DNA of 11,228 bases from Synura sp. LO234KE (lineage: Eukaryota; Sar; Synurophyceae; Synurales; Mallomonadaceae). Both the position numbers and the translations under genes were made by a program. The stretch covers positions 6,871 through 18,098 of the forward strand of contig VKHC01000125.1 in the NCBI GenBank assembly GCA_015143735.1, given 5' to 3'. Position 1 is the stretch's first letter. Each line of letters starts with the position of its first letter. Shown here in pieces: positions 1-7,171 of this stretch. The notes under the pieces are model-generated. The model was not told where the DNA came from. It was given only the letters and a program-made list of their open reading frames with translations, and searched no databases.

Positions 1-35
1 GAAGGAGCTGTGTAAATTAAAAAGATTAAGACACC

Positions 36-631
36 TCAAGCCAGCCTCATTGCTGTCAGTATGACAAACCAGCACGGCAATATTGTAAAAAATTGGCACG
101 GCGATACTCGGCGCAGCGGCGCGGTGGAGAAACTGTAATAGTTATAGAACCACTTTAGACCACCACGTCGCCGCAACGATTTACGACGACTATTTGCCAC
201 GGCAGTTCCACAGCCAATGATAAATTGCAATAGTACCGGTACCGCGTTCTGTGGAATAAGCAAGAAGGACTTCGTACTGCCGCAGCGTTTTACCATATGT
301 AGTACGATATTCGACGCCCTATTTGTATGAAAGAATGACTTAGGAGTCCGAGTGTCTTTTGCTCTGCTGCTACTACTAGTATGATTAGTAGTAGTAATCT
401 TGTATTCAGAATGTGATATCAATCTAGTCCTCCTCCTCTATAACCTCTGTTTTCACACCTCACTTCGTTCTGTGTTCCTCTCATAGTAGTATCCACCGGC
501 AGACCCAGCTGCTTGAGAACATCACCAAAGAAGACGGCGTTGCTAAAAGGCTCCTCTAGTACCAACTTGTCGTAATGAATTACCACAGTAGCGTGAGGAC
601 GAATTGAGCTCGAGCTTTGTCCGGTATATTC
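36..631 (-). pseudogene. Possible piggyBac-like transposase remnant
   Basis: On the - strand an ATG-less frame is open from 631 to 419 (about 70 codons, TGA at 421-419). It contains a phenylalanine-serine pair, then VLKQLG, then TTMRG and finally RGGGLD. These follow the order seen in piggyBac (DDE_Tnp_1_7) transposases, where an F-[ST]-S segment precedes a GT-x-R-x-NR box and an RGS-x-D turn. A second - strand frame (422-36, 128 codons, with an ATG) overlaps its end and carries VANSRRKS and GLKWFY, which could match the region before the piggyBac KKWWW box. A third frame between them has a W-x-N-x3-V pattern interrupted by a stop. At least one frame change and several stops are needed to link the pieces, and no catalytic aspartate can be assigned. 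The assignment is inferred from motif order alone. The alternative is an unknown decayed gene or chance open frames. Confidence 0.33.
370..394. repeat. 9-bp inverted repeat
   Basis: CTACTACTA at 370-378 faces its exact reverse complement TAGTAGTAG at 386-394 across a 7-nt loop. The arms are simple trinucleotide repeats, so this may be only a low-complexity by-product. No function is evident. Confidence 0.5.
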
Positions 632-687
632 TTATTGCCTTTTTTCAGCTGCTAGATTAAGAACTTTAGGAGTAAATTTTTAAATGA

Positions 688-1398
688 CTCGAGACAATCC
701 TGCTGGCCGCTATGATTCGACTGTGGCTCTCTGGGGACTCCAAGAAGCACGCTCCCGGCACTCCGCAACGAATCAATCTTCTCACCGACAGTGTGTGCTG
801 GCTGCGTGCGTGTTTTGGGGACAACTCGATCAACGCCCGCTGCAACAAACCGCTTATTCAACGCATTCGCCACCTTGTCCACGACGTACGCCTCCATCAT
901 ATCCTGTCCATCTCCTGGATTAAAGCATATACTGGCGCCTGCACTCTGGACGCCCTAGGGAACGCCACAGCAGATCGACTTGTGGCCAGAGGATGTTCGG
1001 GCTCCTCCGGATCGCTCGTACGTTCTACTCATGGCTACGACACCGCCAATTTGCAAGCTTCTCCCCACACATCTCCATGACATTTTCATGCATAAATATC
1101 ACATGCGCACCAAACATATCACGTGCAAACTTGCTGTTCTCCTCCCATTTACGCACCCCATAAAGACGCCCGAGTTCCCAGTCCGCCCCCCTGGACCCCT
1201 TGCGGCGCCCGAAACGACAGCGGCGAGTCCCCACCTCCTCTCGGGACCCCGGCCCGTCGCTCTCGCTACACGGCGACTCTCCTCGCTGCGGCCCATCAAC
1301 TACTTCTTTATAAGTTAGCTAGTGCATGTCGTGCCCGCTACATTCCTGCTACTGCTGTCTTTCCCAATTGTACCGGGGACCTTGTTGTGCGGGACTAA
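688..1398 (+). pseudogene. LINE-type ORF2 C-terminus with RNase H domain (decayed)
   Basis: One frame runs from just after a TGA (685-687) to TAA at 1396-1398. Only two stops interrupt it, close together at 1078-1080 and 1093-1095. The first part reads as a retroelement RNase H domain, which degrades the RNA strand of RNA:DNA hybrids. It has a glutamate (codon 691-693) before LLAAM, the LLTDS box with its aspartate at 787-789, SWIKAYTG with tryptophan at 916-918, and GNATADRL with aspartate at 973-975. The box normally written W-x-K-x-H-T-G has tyrosine in place of histidine, which suggests decay. The first catalytic aspartate and all upstream reverse transcriptase are missing, so this is a 5'-truncated copy as is common for LINEs. 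The GC-rich tail of about 100 codons is not recognised. An LTR-element RNase H is less likely because no LTR or integrase is nearby and a hairpin directly follows the stop. Confidence 0.68.
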
Positions 1399-1405
1399 TT
1401 ACCTT

Positions 1406-1429
1406 GCTCCGGGTGTAGGCACCCGGAGC
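1406..1429 (+). repeat. Perfect 10-bp hairpin after the RNase H frame
   Basis: Arms 1406-1415 (GCTCCGGGTG) and 1420-1429 (CACCCGGAGC) are exact reverse complements around a TAGG tetraloop, starting 7 nt after the TAA of the preceding frame. Its position suits the 3' untranslated stem-loop that some LINE reverse transcriptases recognise. A rho-independent terminator is unlikely in this eukaryotic setting, and no T-tract follows. A weaker CCAC/GTGG stem lies just downstream. Confidence 0.75.
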
Positions 1430-1458
1430 TCACCACTCCATCGGTGGACTAAATACCA

Positions 1459-1526
1459 TTCTATAGAATCGACTCTTTAGAAAAAAATCTATAGAAAACC
1501 GTAAATAGAATATTTTCTAAAGAGTC
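1459..1526. repeat. Perfect 14-bp inverted repeat with adjacent 10-bp palindrome
   Basis: GACTCTTTAGAAAA at 1471-1484 is the exact reverse complement of 1513-1526, with a 28-nt AT-rich spacer. A separate perfect palindrome, TTCTATAGAA, lies at 1459-1468, and TCTATAGAAAA recurs inside the spacer. The density of related TATAGAA and TAGAA words suggests terminal or subterminal repeats of a DNA transposon or MITE. No matching second end or target duplication was found. Confidence 0.8.
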
Positions 1527-1637
1527 ACGGTAATAAGAAACCGAAAACAGAAAATTATAATAGAATGGCGGTTAATAGTGTCCGAAAATAGAGAATTATA
1601 ATAGAATGACGGTTGGGAGTCACCGAAAATAGAATTT
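1499..1637. repeat. 41-bp tandem repeat, about 3.3 copies
   Basis: Units start with CCG(A/T)AAA(T/C)AGA at 1499, 1541, 1582 and 1623, giving spacings of 42, 41 and 41 bp. The second and third units are close copies sharing AATTATAATAGAATG and CGGTT. The first is more diverged and overlaps the right arm of the inverted repeat, and the fourth is partial. The array ends about 50 bp before the ATG at 1685, so it may have been a promoter or transposase-binding array for that reading frame. That role is inferred from position only. Confidence 0.8.
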
Positions 1638-1684
1638 CCAAAGTTTTCTGAAATGTTAAAAACGGTTTAAACTTGCGTTTAATT

Positions 1685-1816
1685 ATGATTATGGCTTCTA
1701 AGAGGAAATCAGATGGTGTGAACGTGGCAGCACCTGATAAAACCGAGAAATTAACTAGAAGCGGTGGAAACTGTTCACTAATAAGTGATCGTTATCATAA
1801 TAAACTAAATAATTGA
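1685..1816 (+). CDS. Short hypothetical ORF, 43 aa, basic N-terminus
   Basis: The frame opens with ATG-ATT-ATG, so the start is at 1685 or 1691, and ends at TGA 1814-1816. The product starts MASKRKSDG and is rich in lysine, arginine and serine. That composition resembles a nuclear protein N-terminus but has no recognised domain. It follows the repeat array directly. The frame breaks up after the stop, so this is probably the 5' piece of a decayed gene, perhaps a transposase. The function is unknown. Confidence 0.3.
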   Translation: MIMASKRKSDGVNVAAPDKTEKLTRSGGNCSLISDRYHNKLNN

Positions 1817-1931
1817 CAATCAATTTAAGAGTTTACGGGAAAATCATTTAGGAATGATGAAATTTAAGGACCGATCCAAAGAGAAAAATTAATTTCTATG
1901 AGGCGGTAGCATAATATAAGGGAGGCGGTAG

Positions 1932-2165
1932 GTAGCACAAATTTCTAGAAGAGAAAATAATATTCCACCTGCATGTAGAATATCAGAGCGAAGAATACAA
2001 AACATAACCATCTTTAAGATTTTGCACAACCGAATGATCCATGACGGTGGTGCTTCAACTACAAGTAAAAATATTGGTAATCACCCACCATCTCAGGCTC
2101 AACTTTACTCTGGCGAGAATATTAAGCAGTCATCTTTTTTTCAACCTTTTTTGTTTAATGCTTAG
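1932..2165 (+). pseudogene. Unrecognised open frame, 77 codons, no start codon
   Basis: The frame runs from 1932 (after a TAG) to TAG at 2163-2165 with no ATG near its beginning. The peptide is polar, includes ISRRENN, ISERRIQN and FFQPFLFNA, and is not low-complexity. It ends 45 bp before the 5' LTR of the copia element. It could be a later piece of the gene beginning at 1685, since both sit in the same AT-rich block, but they are in different frames with several stops between. No family was recognised. Confidence 0.28.
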
Positions 2166-2210
2166 AAAAATTCTTTTTATACACTTCGTAGCCATCTATT
2201 TTTAAAATAG

Positions 2211-2605
2211 TGTTTAGTGTTGTTGAGATAATGGTTAGCCACCACCTCGCATAATTTATCGTTTGCGATTTTACCTTGTTTTGAAATTGTGAAATGGGGG
2301 GCTTTGACTGTTGGAAATTTTCAGAGGCAAATTTTTGGATCAAAGTGAAAGACAGTTTGTCTGTTTTCACCTAATTTTTGAGAAAGTTGATACTTAGTTA
2401 ATTAGTTGAATTTGCGATAACCGTTATTTTGTGAGTAACCGAAGACGGAACTTTGAGAAGATTAATTGACCTTTTATGATGCGTTAGATCAGTCGTTCTA
2501 GAATTTATCTTATCTGACGTGAGCGATCATAATTAAATGGCGGGTCTGTAAGATTCATTTTGCTTAATAATCATTTCCTGAGTTTTTGAAACTAGAAATC
2601 TAACA
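2211..2605 (+). repeat. 5' LTR of the copia element (395 bp)
   Basis: It begins TGTTTAGTGTTG and ends ATCTAACA, giving TG...CA termini, and aligns along its whole length with 7172-7558. By eye there are about 18 substitutions and three indels: 1 bp near 2268, 10 bp in the GAAATGGGGGG region near 2290, and 3 bp near 2370. Their sum explains the 8-bp length difference. The stretch from about 2380 to 2444 is unchanged between the copies. An LTR supplies the promoter and poly(A) signals of such an element, but I see no canonical AATAAA in it. Confidence 0.97.
2225..2248 (+). repeat. Imperfect hairpin near the LTR 5' end
   Basis: GAGATAATGG at 2225-2234 faces CCACCACCTC at 2239-2248 across TTAG, with 7 of 10 positions paired. 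In the 3' LTR the same arms at 7186-7195 and 7200-7209 pair at 8 of 10. The mismatches are A opposite C and differ between copies, as expected if an originally near-perfect palindrome decayed independently in each LTR. Confidence 0.55.
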
Positions 2606-2625
2606 CAATTTAATTATCCCTTGCA

Positions 2626-3571
2626 ATGTCGACTTAGAGCAAGGACAAAACTGGCAAGGAGTGCAAAAGAAATTCAGAGGACTCGGATAAGCACGAGAGA
2701 TGGAACCACAACAAGGGGCGAAGATGGACCAGCAGAGGCCATTGTCAACAAGGCACGTACCAGCATAAATACGAAAAGACAGGAGCGCTACCGGAAATGC
2801 CGATACTAAGACCTCCGGGCGGTGAAAATCCAGTTGAAGTGAAAGGAACTTGATCAATTTTAGACAGGCAATTGCTACGTATGTCCGAAGGGAGTTCGGT
2901 GACATCGCAGATATCTTTACGGTGATGGCTTTCCCGGAATTCGATGAAGTAGAGTACGAAGAAGACGAGCTTAAGAACGATAACGACCCATGTGGATTGA
3001 AATGGAGAGAGATAGAGGAGCTAATGAGCATGAGGCTGGAAAAGATGGACCGACCGGAAACGAATAAGCCCAGAGTGTACGCCTTGATCATAGGGCAATT
3101 GTCACAGGACTCGCTGGACAAAGTGAGAGAGATGCCGAATTGGGATACTTTTGACGATGAGGGTGATCCGCTGGAGCTGATGAAGAGGGTGATGGCGACA
3201 CATCTAATTCGTTTGGGTGGAGACATGGAAAGAACAAAGCTCGAAGCGCGGGAAGCTTTTTCCAGATGCCGACAGCAATACAATGAGACTATCGTACAAT
3301 TCAAGCAACGATACGACGGCAGGATTGCAGCGTTGAAGACCTTGGATGAGCACATTCTTGAAGAGCCGGCGCTTGCGATTGATTTTATCCACAAGCTCGA
3401 CATGCGGAGGTATTGTGAGCTAAGAAAGGACTATGAAAACGGACTGTATGACAGGGTGACTAGTCTATCCGAGGCTTATGAGCTGGCCAGTAACTTAGTG
3501 GTCGAGAGGCGCAGCGAGAGAGGTACGTTCCGTGTGTTTGTTGCCGATGGTAGATCGAAGCGAGGCGTTGC
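2626..3571 (+). pseudogene. gag: Decayed copia Gag (capsid and zinc-knuckle remnant)
   Basis: Gag would package the element RNA into cytoplasmic particles. An ATG at 2626-2628, 20 nt after the 5' LTR, starts a frame with a stop at its fourth codon (TAG 2635-2637). That frame then stays open through a hydrophilic N-terminus to TGA at 2851-2853. The reading continues in another phase from about 2838 to 3584. This segment has a DPCGLKW motif (around 2987), a helical capsid-like region with IIGQLSQDSLDKVRE, and FKQRYDGRIAALK, a pattern I associate with the UBN2-type Gag of copia elements. A third phase at 3524-3571 keeps a C-x2-C half (C codons 3533 and 3542), a tryptophan and a final RRCP. A TAG (3551-3553) lies where the knuckle histidine would be expected, and the knuckle is one residue short. 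There are thus two frame changes and two stops. Confidence 0.85.
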
Positions 3572-4237
3572 CCAAGTGTTCTAGCAGCTGTTAGTAGTTT
3601 GACAGACCACGATGTAGTATTAGACACCGGTGCCGGGGTAAGTGTCTTTGAAAATACCGACCACTTCGTAGACATACGCGATGATCATGTACCCATTGAT
3701 ATATATGGTTTGACCGTTACTAATGAACCCCTATGCACAAGTGTGCTAGGTAGTAGCGAATTCAGCGATGTTTATGTATCAGAACATAGCATTGCAAATA
3801 TCCAGTCTTACGGAAGGTTGAGGAATAGCGCCCACGCAGTGTGGCAGAGTGCTGAAGACGACGTCTTCCGCGTACAAATCGCGGAAGGAGGTAAGGTGTA
3901 CCAGTTTAAAAGTCGATGCGGTGTATATGCTTACAGAATGAGTAGTAGGCAGCAACATTCATTGATAAGTACCGTGATAGATAACGTTAGTATGTACAAT
4001 AAGCGCGACGTGGAGCGTGCTGATGCTGCTGTTGAGTTGTTCAGGCGCCTTGGCTACTCGAGTGAACAGACATTAATACGCATGATCAGAGGAGGAACGC
4101 TACTGAATTGCGACGTGACTGTAGATGATATCAAGAGAGCAATTCACATATTCAGTAAGCCATTAGCGTCTATAAAAGGTACGCACACTAAGACGAAACT
4201 TAAGTCGATAGATCCAGTTAAGTTGCCTATATTGTAA
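3572..4237 (+). pseudogene. pol: Copia protease and pre-integrase region
   Basis: This aspartic protease would cleave the Gag-Pol polyprotein. In the phase that carries the knuckle remnant, LDTGAG with its catalytic aspartate (GAC 3623-3625) is followed by SVFENTDHF, typical of copia protease. The middle of the frame, to about 3950, is weakly conserved. From 3991 comes YNKRDVERAD and RRLGYSSEQTL, then GGTLLNC and DVTVDDIKRA, resembling the GAG_pre-integrase segment. The usual H-H-C-C zinc residues of that segment are largely absent, which I recall as a feature of this divergent lineage rather than damage. The frame ends at TAA 4235-4237, while integrase continues in a different phase from about 4231, so one base has probably been lost near 4225. 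The first ATG is far inside, so translation would depend on the upstream Gag-Pol reading. Confidence 0.85.
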
Positions 4238-5055
4238 CACATGAACAACAACATATTTCTTTGGATATTATGCATGTACGAGAGATGCCATTCTTAGTCA
4301 CGCTAGTTACACCACTAAACCTAATACTAACAAGCAAACTAGACAACAGGAAGACTGACCATATTTGGAGGAAGATAAGTTCTCAGTTGGCGAATCTGAA
4401 GAAGAAGGGCTTCAGAGTCACGGAAGCTACGGTAGACCCGGAAAGCGGGCTGACCAGATTGCACAATCTTTTTGGCGATGTGGGAATAGAGTTGAAGTAT
4501 GTTGCGGTCAATCAACACGTGGTGGCAGTAGAACGCAGAATTCGCATGATAAAGGAACGGTGCCGTGGTATAATCAGTACACTGCCATACCGACTATGCA
4601 AGAAATTATTAGAGTCTCTAATTTATCACGTGACAAGGAGGATCAACATGGAGCCGTCGTCAGTGAATGGATATGGACCGACGCCATGGGAGTCTTATAG
4701 TGGAAGAAAGTTTAACTATTCGGTGATAATCAAGGCGAGTTTTGGAAAGTACTGTCAGGCAGATACGAACAGTGGAGACAACAATATGGAACCAAGAGCA
4801 CGAGGAGCGATAACCCTATACGAAGCAAGTGACATCGACAGTAATTGGTGGGTGTTTCATTTGGAATCCAGAAGAGTAGTCAAGAGGTACAAGTTTACTT
4901 TGTTGCCAATGCCGGACATAGTAATTAAGTATCTGAATGATCTTCATGACAAAGACTACGACAACGAAGACATGACATTAGAGAGAGAGTACTTACAGGA
5001 GATACAGATAACTCAGAAGACTACGATGCAGAGCAGGTGTGCGAGGCAAACATGA
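4231..5055 (+). pseudogene. pol: Copia integrase core (DDE), C-terminus frameshifted
   Basis: Integrase inserts the element cDNA into the host chromosome. This long open segment keeps all three candidate catalytic residues: aspartate at 4264-4266 in LDIMHV, aspartate at 4435-4437 in TVDPESG, and glutamate in HVVAVERRIR (about 4531-4533). The D-E spacing is a little shorter than the usual 35 residues. The rve-type core continues through MIKERCRGIISTLPYRL, RINMEPSSVNGYGPTPWE and RRVVKRYKFTLLPMPD, the last marking the C-terminal region. An acidic tail follows. Near 5000 the plausible reading moves to another phase (DNSEDYDAEQVCEANMN from 5007), so TGA 5053-5055 ends only the shifted frame. Upstream, coding continues from protease without a start codon, as expected for a polyprotein. 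Confidence 0.9.
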
Positions 5056-5489
5056 ATGTAATGATGAAAAAAAAACTACGCTAGGGCCAACAGGAATGCA
5101 CCTATTTACGATCCATACAAAGAAGAGGAGACCCAGAACGAGGATATGGGAGAAGCGGATTACGTGATAAAGAACGTGAACCAAAGGCTGGAAGATTTGA
5201 AACTACATCAAGATGTGGAAGAGAGGTACAAGATCAAGGCGAAGGAGATGTGATAGCAGATGCCGAGAATTATGAAGAAGTCGGAGTAGTTGGTGAAGAC
5301 AATGCTGACGAAGACCGAGAAGTTCATGGAGAGCTAGACGAGTTACCAATTGATGTATCAGAGGAGCCAGAGCCAAATGTTAATGAAGCAGTAATGAACG
5401 TTGATGACCAATATCATGAGGAAGACGACGAAGAATCACAGGACATTATCCAGGAACCAGAACCACGATATTACCTAAGGCCAAATTGA
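5007..5489 (+). pseudogene. pol: Acidic linker between integrase and reverse transcriptase
   Basis: This stretch is rich in glutamate and aspartate in three successive phases: 5007 to about 5070, about 5077-5253, and about 5225-5489. The first change falls on a run of nine A (5067-5075), a typical slippage site. The second lies near 5225. The middle piece contains YARANRNAPIYDPYKEEE, the last EEPEPNVNE and RYYLRPN. A basic R-Y-x-L-R box just before reverse transcriptase is usual in copia Pol. An in-frame TGA (5487-5489) follows immediately, and the same phase stays open beyond it into reverse transcriptase, so this is a point stop rather than a gene end. Confidence 0.78.
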
Positions 5490-6690
5490 GCACAATCAGG
5501 GCGATGGAGCGGAAGAAGCTACGGACTACATCTGACAATCAAGCAGGCGATGAGCAAATTAGGAGATGTTGCGACCAAGGCGATACTGAAGGAGATGGAC
5601 CAGATGTTATCGAAGAAAGTGTTTCATCCAATGTTGTTAGGTGAATTGTCGAAGAAAGATAGCGACGCATCATATGTTGTTCAATGTTTCTGAAGAGGAG
5701 AAGTATAAGGCGGATGGAAGTTTCGATAAGGTTAAGGCCAGACTAGTTGCAGGAGGACATCAACAAGATCGAACCGTGTATGGAGATAAATTATCATCAC
5801 CTACAGTGGCGATTTCATCCGTGTTCATGATCGGTGTGATAGCAGCGGCGGAGAGACGTGAAGTAGTGACATTGGATATTCCAGGAGCCTATTTACATGC
5901 AAATATGCCAACAGATTGTGCTGTGTACATGAGGTTGAATAAGTATCCGTCCAACATTATGATACAATTGAGCAACCATTATCCGAAGTACCTGAACGAT
6001 GATGGAAAAATTGTTGTTAGACTGGACAAAGCTCTATATGGATGCGTACAAAGTTCAAGGCTATGGTATGACAGACTATGTGAAGTATTGTATGAGATGG
6101 GGTACACTGTTAATGCAGAAGACAAATGTGTTTTTAACAGGATGGCATCGAGCAATCAGATAACTCTATCTGTGTACATGTGGATGATCTGTTAATGACT
6201 TGTATTGACCAGAAAGTTATGAATTCGGAAATCGAGAAACTCGAAGAGATCTTTGGAAGTCTGAGTGTTAGTCATGGCAAGATGCAGAACTACCTGAGAA
6301 TGGTCTTTGATTTTACAACGGAAGGAACAGTTGTGATCGAGATGAAGAACTACATTGAGGAGTTATTGGAGTATACTGAGACGAAGACTTCAGCACCGAC
6401 ACCAGCCGAGGTGAATTTGTTTGACGTGAACTACAAGAACGAGTTACTATCTGATGTTGAGCGAGCGAAATTTCATACTGTAGTGGCGAAACTCTTATAC
6501 CTTGCGAAGCGTGCACGGCCAGACATATTGTTGGCGACGTCATATCTGACGACGAGAGTTACTCGAGCTACAGAAGGAGACTTGGAGAAGCTGTCCAAAT
6601 GCTTAGAATACCTGAACGGTTCGAAGGATATTACTTTGAGATTGGATGGGAGAGACTATGGTACTGTAACAGATTATGTGCGGAACATAT
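5490..6690 (+). pseudogene. pol: Copia reverse transcriptase (RVT_2), frameshifted at the active site
   Basis: This domain copies element RNA into DNA. The first phase (5490-5690) carries TIKQAMSKLGD and EMDQMLSKKVFHP, the N-terminal fingers. The reading then moves phase near 5675 to a segment with FDKVKARLVAGGHQQD, SSPTVAISSVF and VVTLDIPGAYLHANM, whose aspartate (5875-5877) is a catalytic residue of motif A. VRLDKALYGCVQSSRLWYDRL follows from about 6016. The motif C box is present as HVDDLL with aspartates at 6183-6188, but it lies in a different phase from the preceding segment, with the change near 6165-6170. The thumb and connection run to 6698 with AKLLYLAKRARPDIL. Both parts of the catalytic triad survive at sequence level, but no single reading frame joins them. 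Confidence 0.92.
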
Positions 6691-7151
6691 GCGGATAGAA
6701 AGTCACACACGGCAACAGTGTTGAATTTAGGGAGAGCTTTCATCTGTGGATACAGTAGGAAGCAGCGCATAAATACGAAGTCGAGCTGTGAAGCAGAACT
6801 CTTGTCGGATTTAGTGATGGAGTGAACCCAGCTATCGGAGTTATGAATTTCATGATCAATCAGGGTTATGAAGCGAGACCAGTGAAGTTGATGCAAGATA
6901 ATAAATCTACTATCAAGATGATCGAGTCGCGGAAGAGTAATTCGGAGAGGAGCAGGCATATCAATATAAGATTCTATTTTGTTAACGATCGTGTGAAAAA
7001 TGGAGATGTACGAGTGGAGTACCTGAGAACCGACGAGATGATAGCAGATATGTTGACGAAACCGATCCAAGGACAGAGATTCAAATTTTTGGGAGACAAG
7101 TTGATGGAGCCAAAAGAAGTGCCGAGAGTGATGCTAAGATTTGAGGAGTAG
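6688..7151 (+). pseudogene. pol: Copia RNase H domain, frameshifted, ending at the native stop
   Basis: RNase H removes the RNA strand during cDNA synthesis. The first phase, from 6688, gives YADRKSHTATVLNLG and INTKSSCEAEL, matching the conserved D-x-KSxTG and K-SS-x-EAEL boxes. Candidate residues are aspartate 6694-6696 and glutamate 6790-6792. Near 6803 the reading shifts to VGFSDG, and an open segment continues with QDNKST (around 6894), RSRHINIRFYFV, VEYLRTDEMIADMLTKP and QRFKFLGDKL, all classic copia 3'-end motifs. TAG 7149-7151 is the natural stop, 20 nt before the 3' LTR. The copy is broken by one internal frame change and another at its junction with reverse transcriptase near 6685. 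Confidence 0.92.
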
Positions 7152-7162
7152 CGAATTTGATT

Positions 7163-7171
7163 AAGGGAGAG
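7163..7171 (+). promoter_or_regulatory. Polypurine tract (plus-strand primer site)
   Basis: AAGGGAGAG directly abuts the first base of the 3' LTR, the position where an RNase H-resistant purine primer starts plus-strand DNA synthesis. It is short but placed exactly as expected, and it supports setting the LTR start at TGTTTAG. Confidence 0.8.

Noticed and set aside
652-900. 82-codon - strand frame with an ATG
   Set aside because: It is antisense to the RNase H domain, which has conserved boxes on the + strand.
1406-1429. Hairpin as a rho-independent terminator
   Set aside because: No T-tract follows the stem, and the surrounding elements are eukaryotic retrotransposons.
1900-1931. GAGGCGGTAG repeated twice 22 bp apart
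   Set aside because: Two 10-bp matches with no further similarity are too little to call a repeat family.
2600-3403. 267-codon open frame on the - strand
   Set aside because: It lies opposite the Gag segment, whose + strand protein has recognisable capsid motifs. The - strand peptide shows no family pattern and is best explained as an antisense shadow.
6603-7070. 155-codon - strand frame
   Set aside because: It is antisense to the copia RNase H segment and has no motifs of its own.
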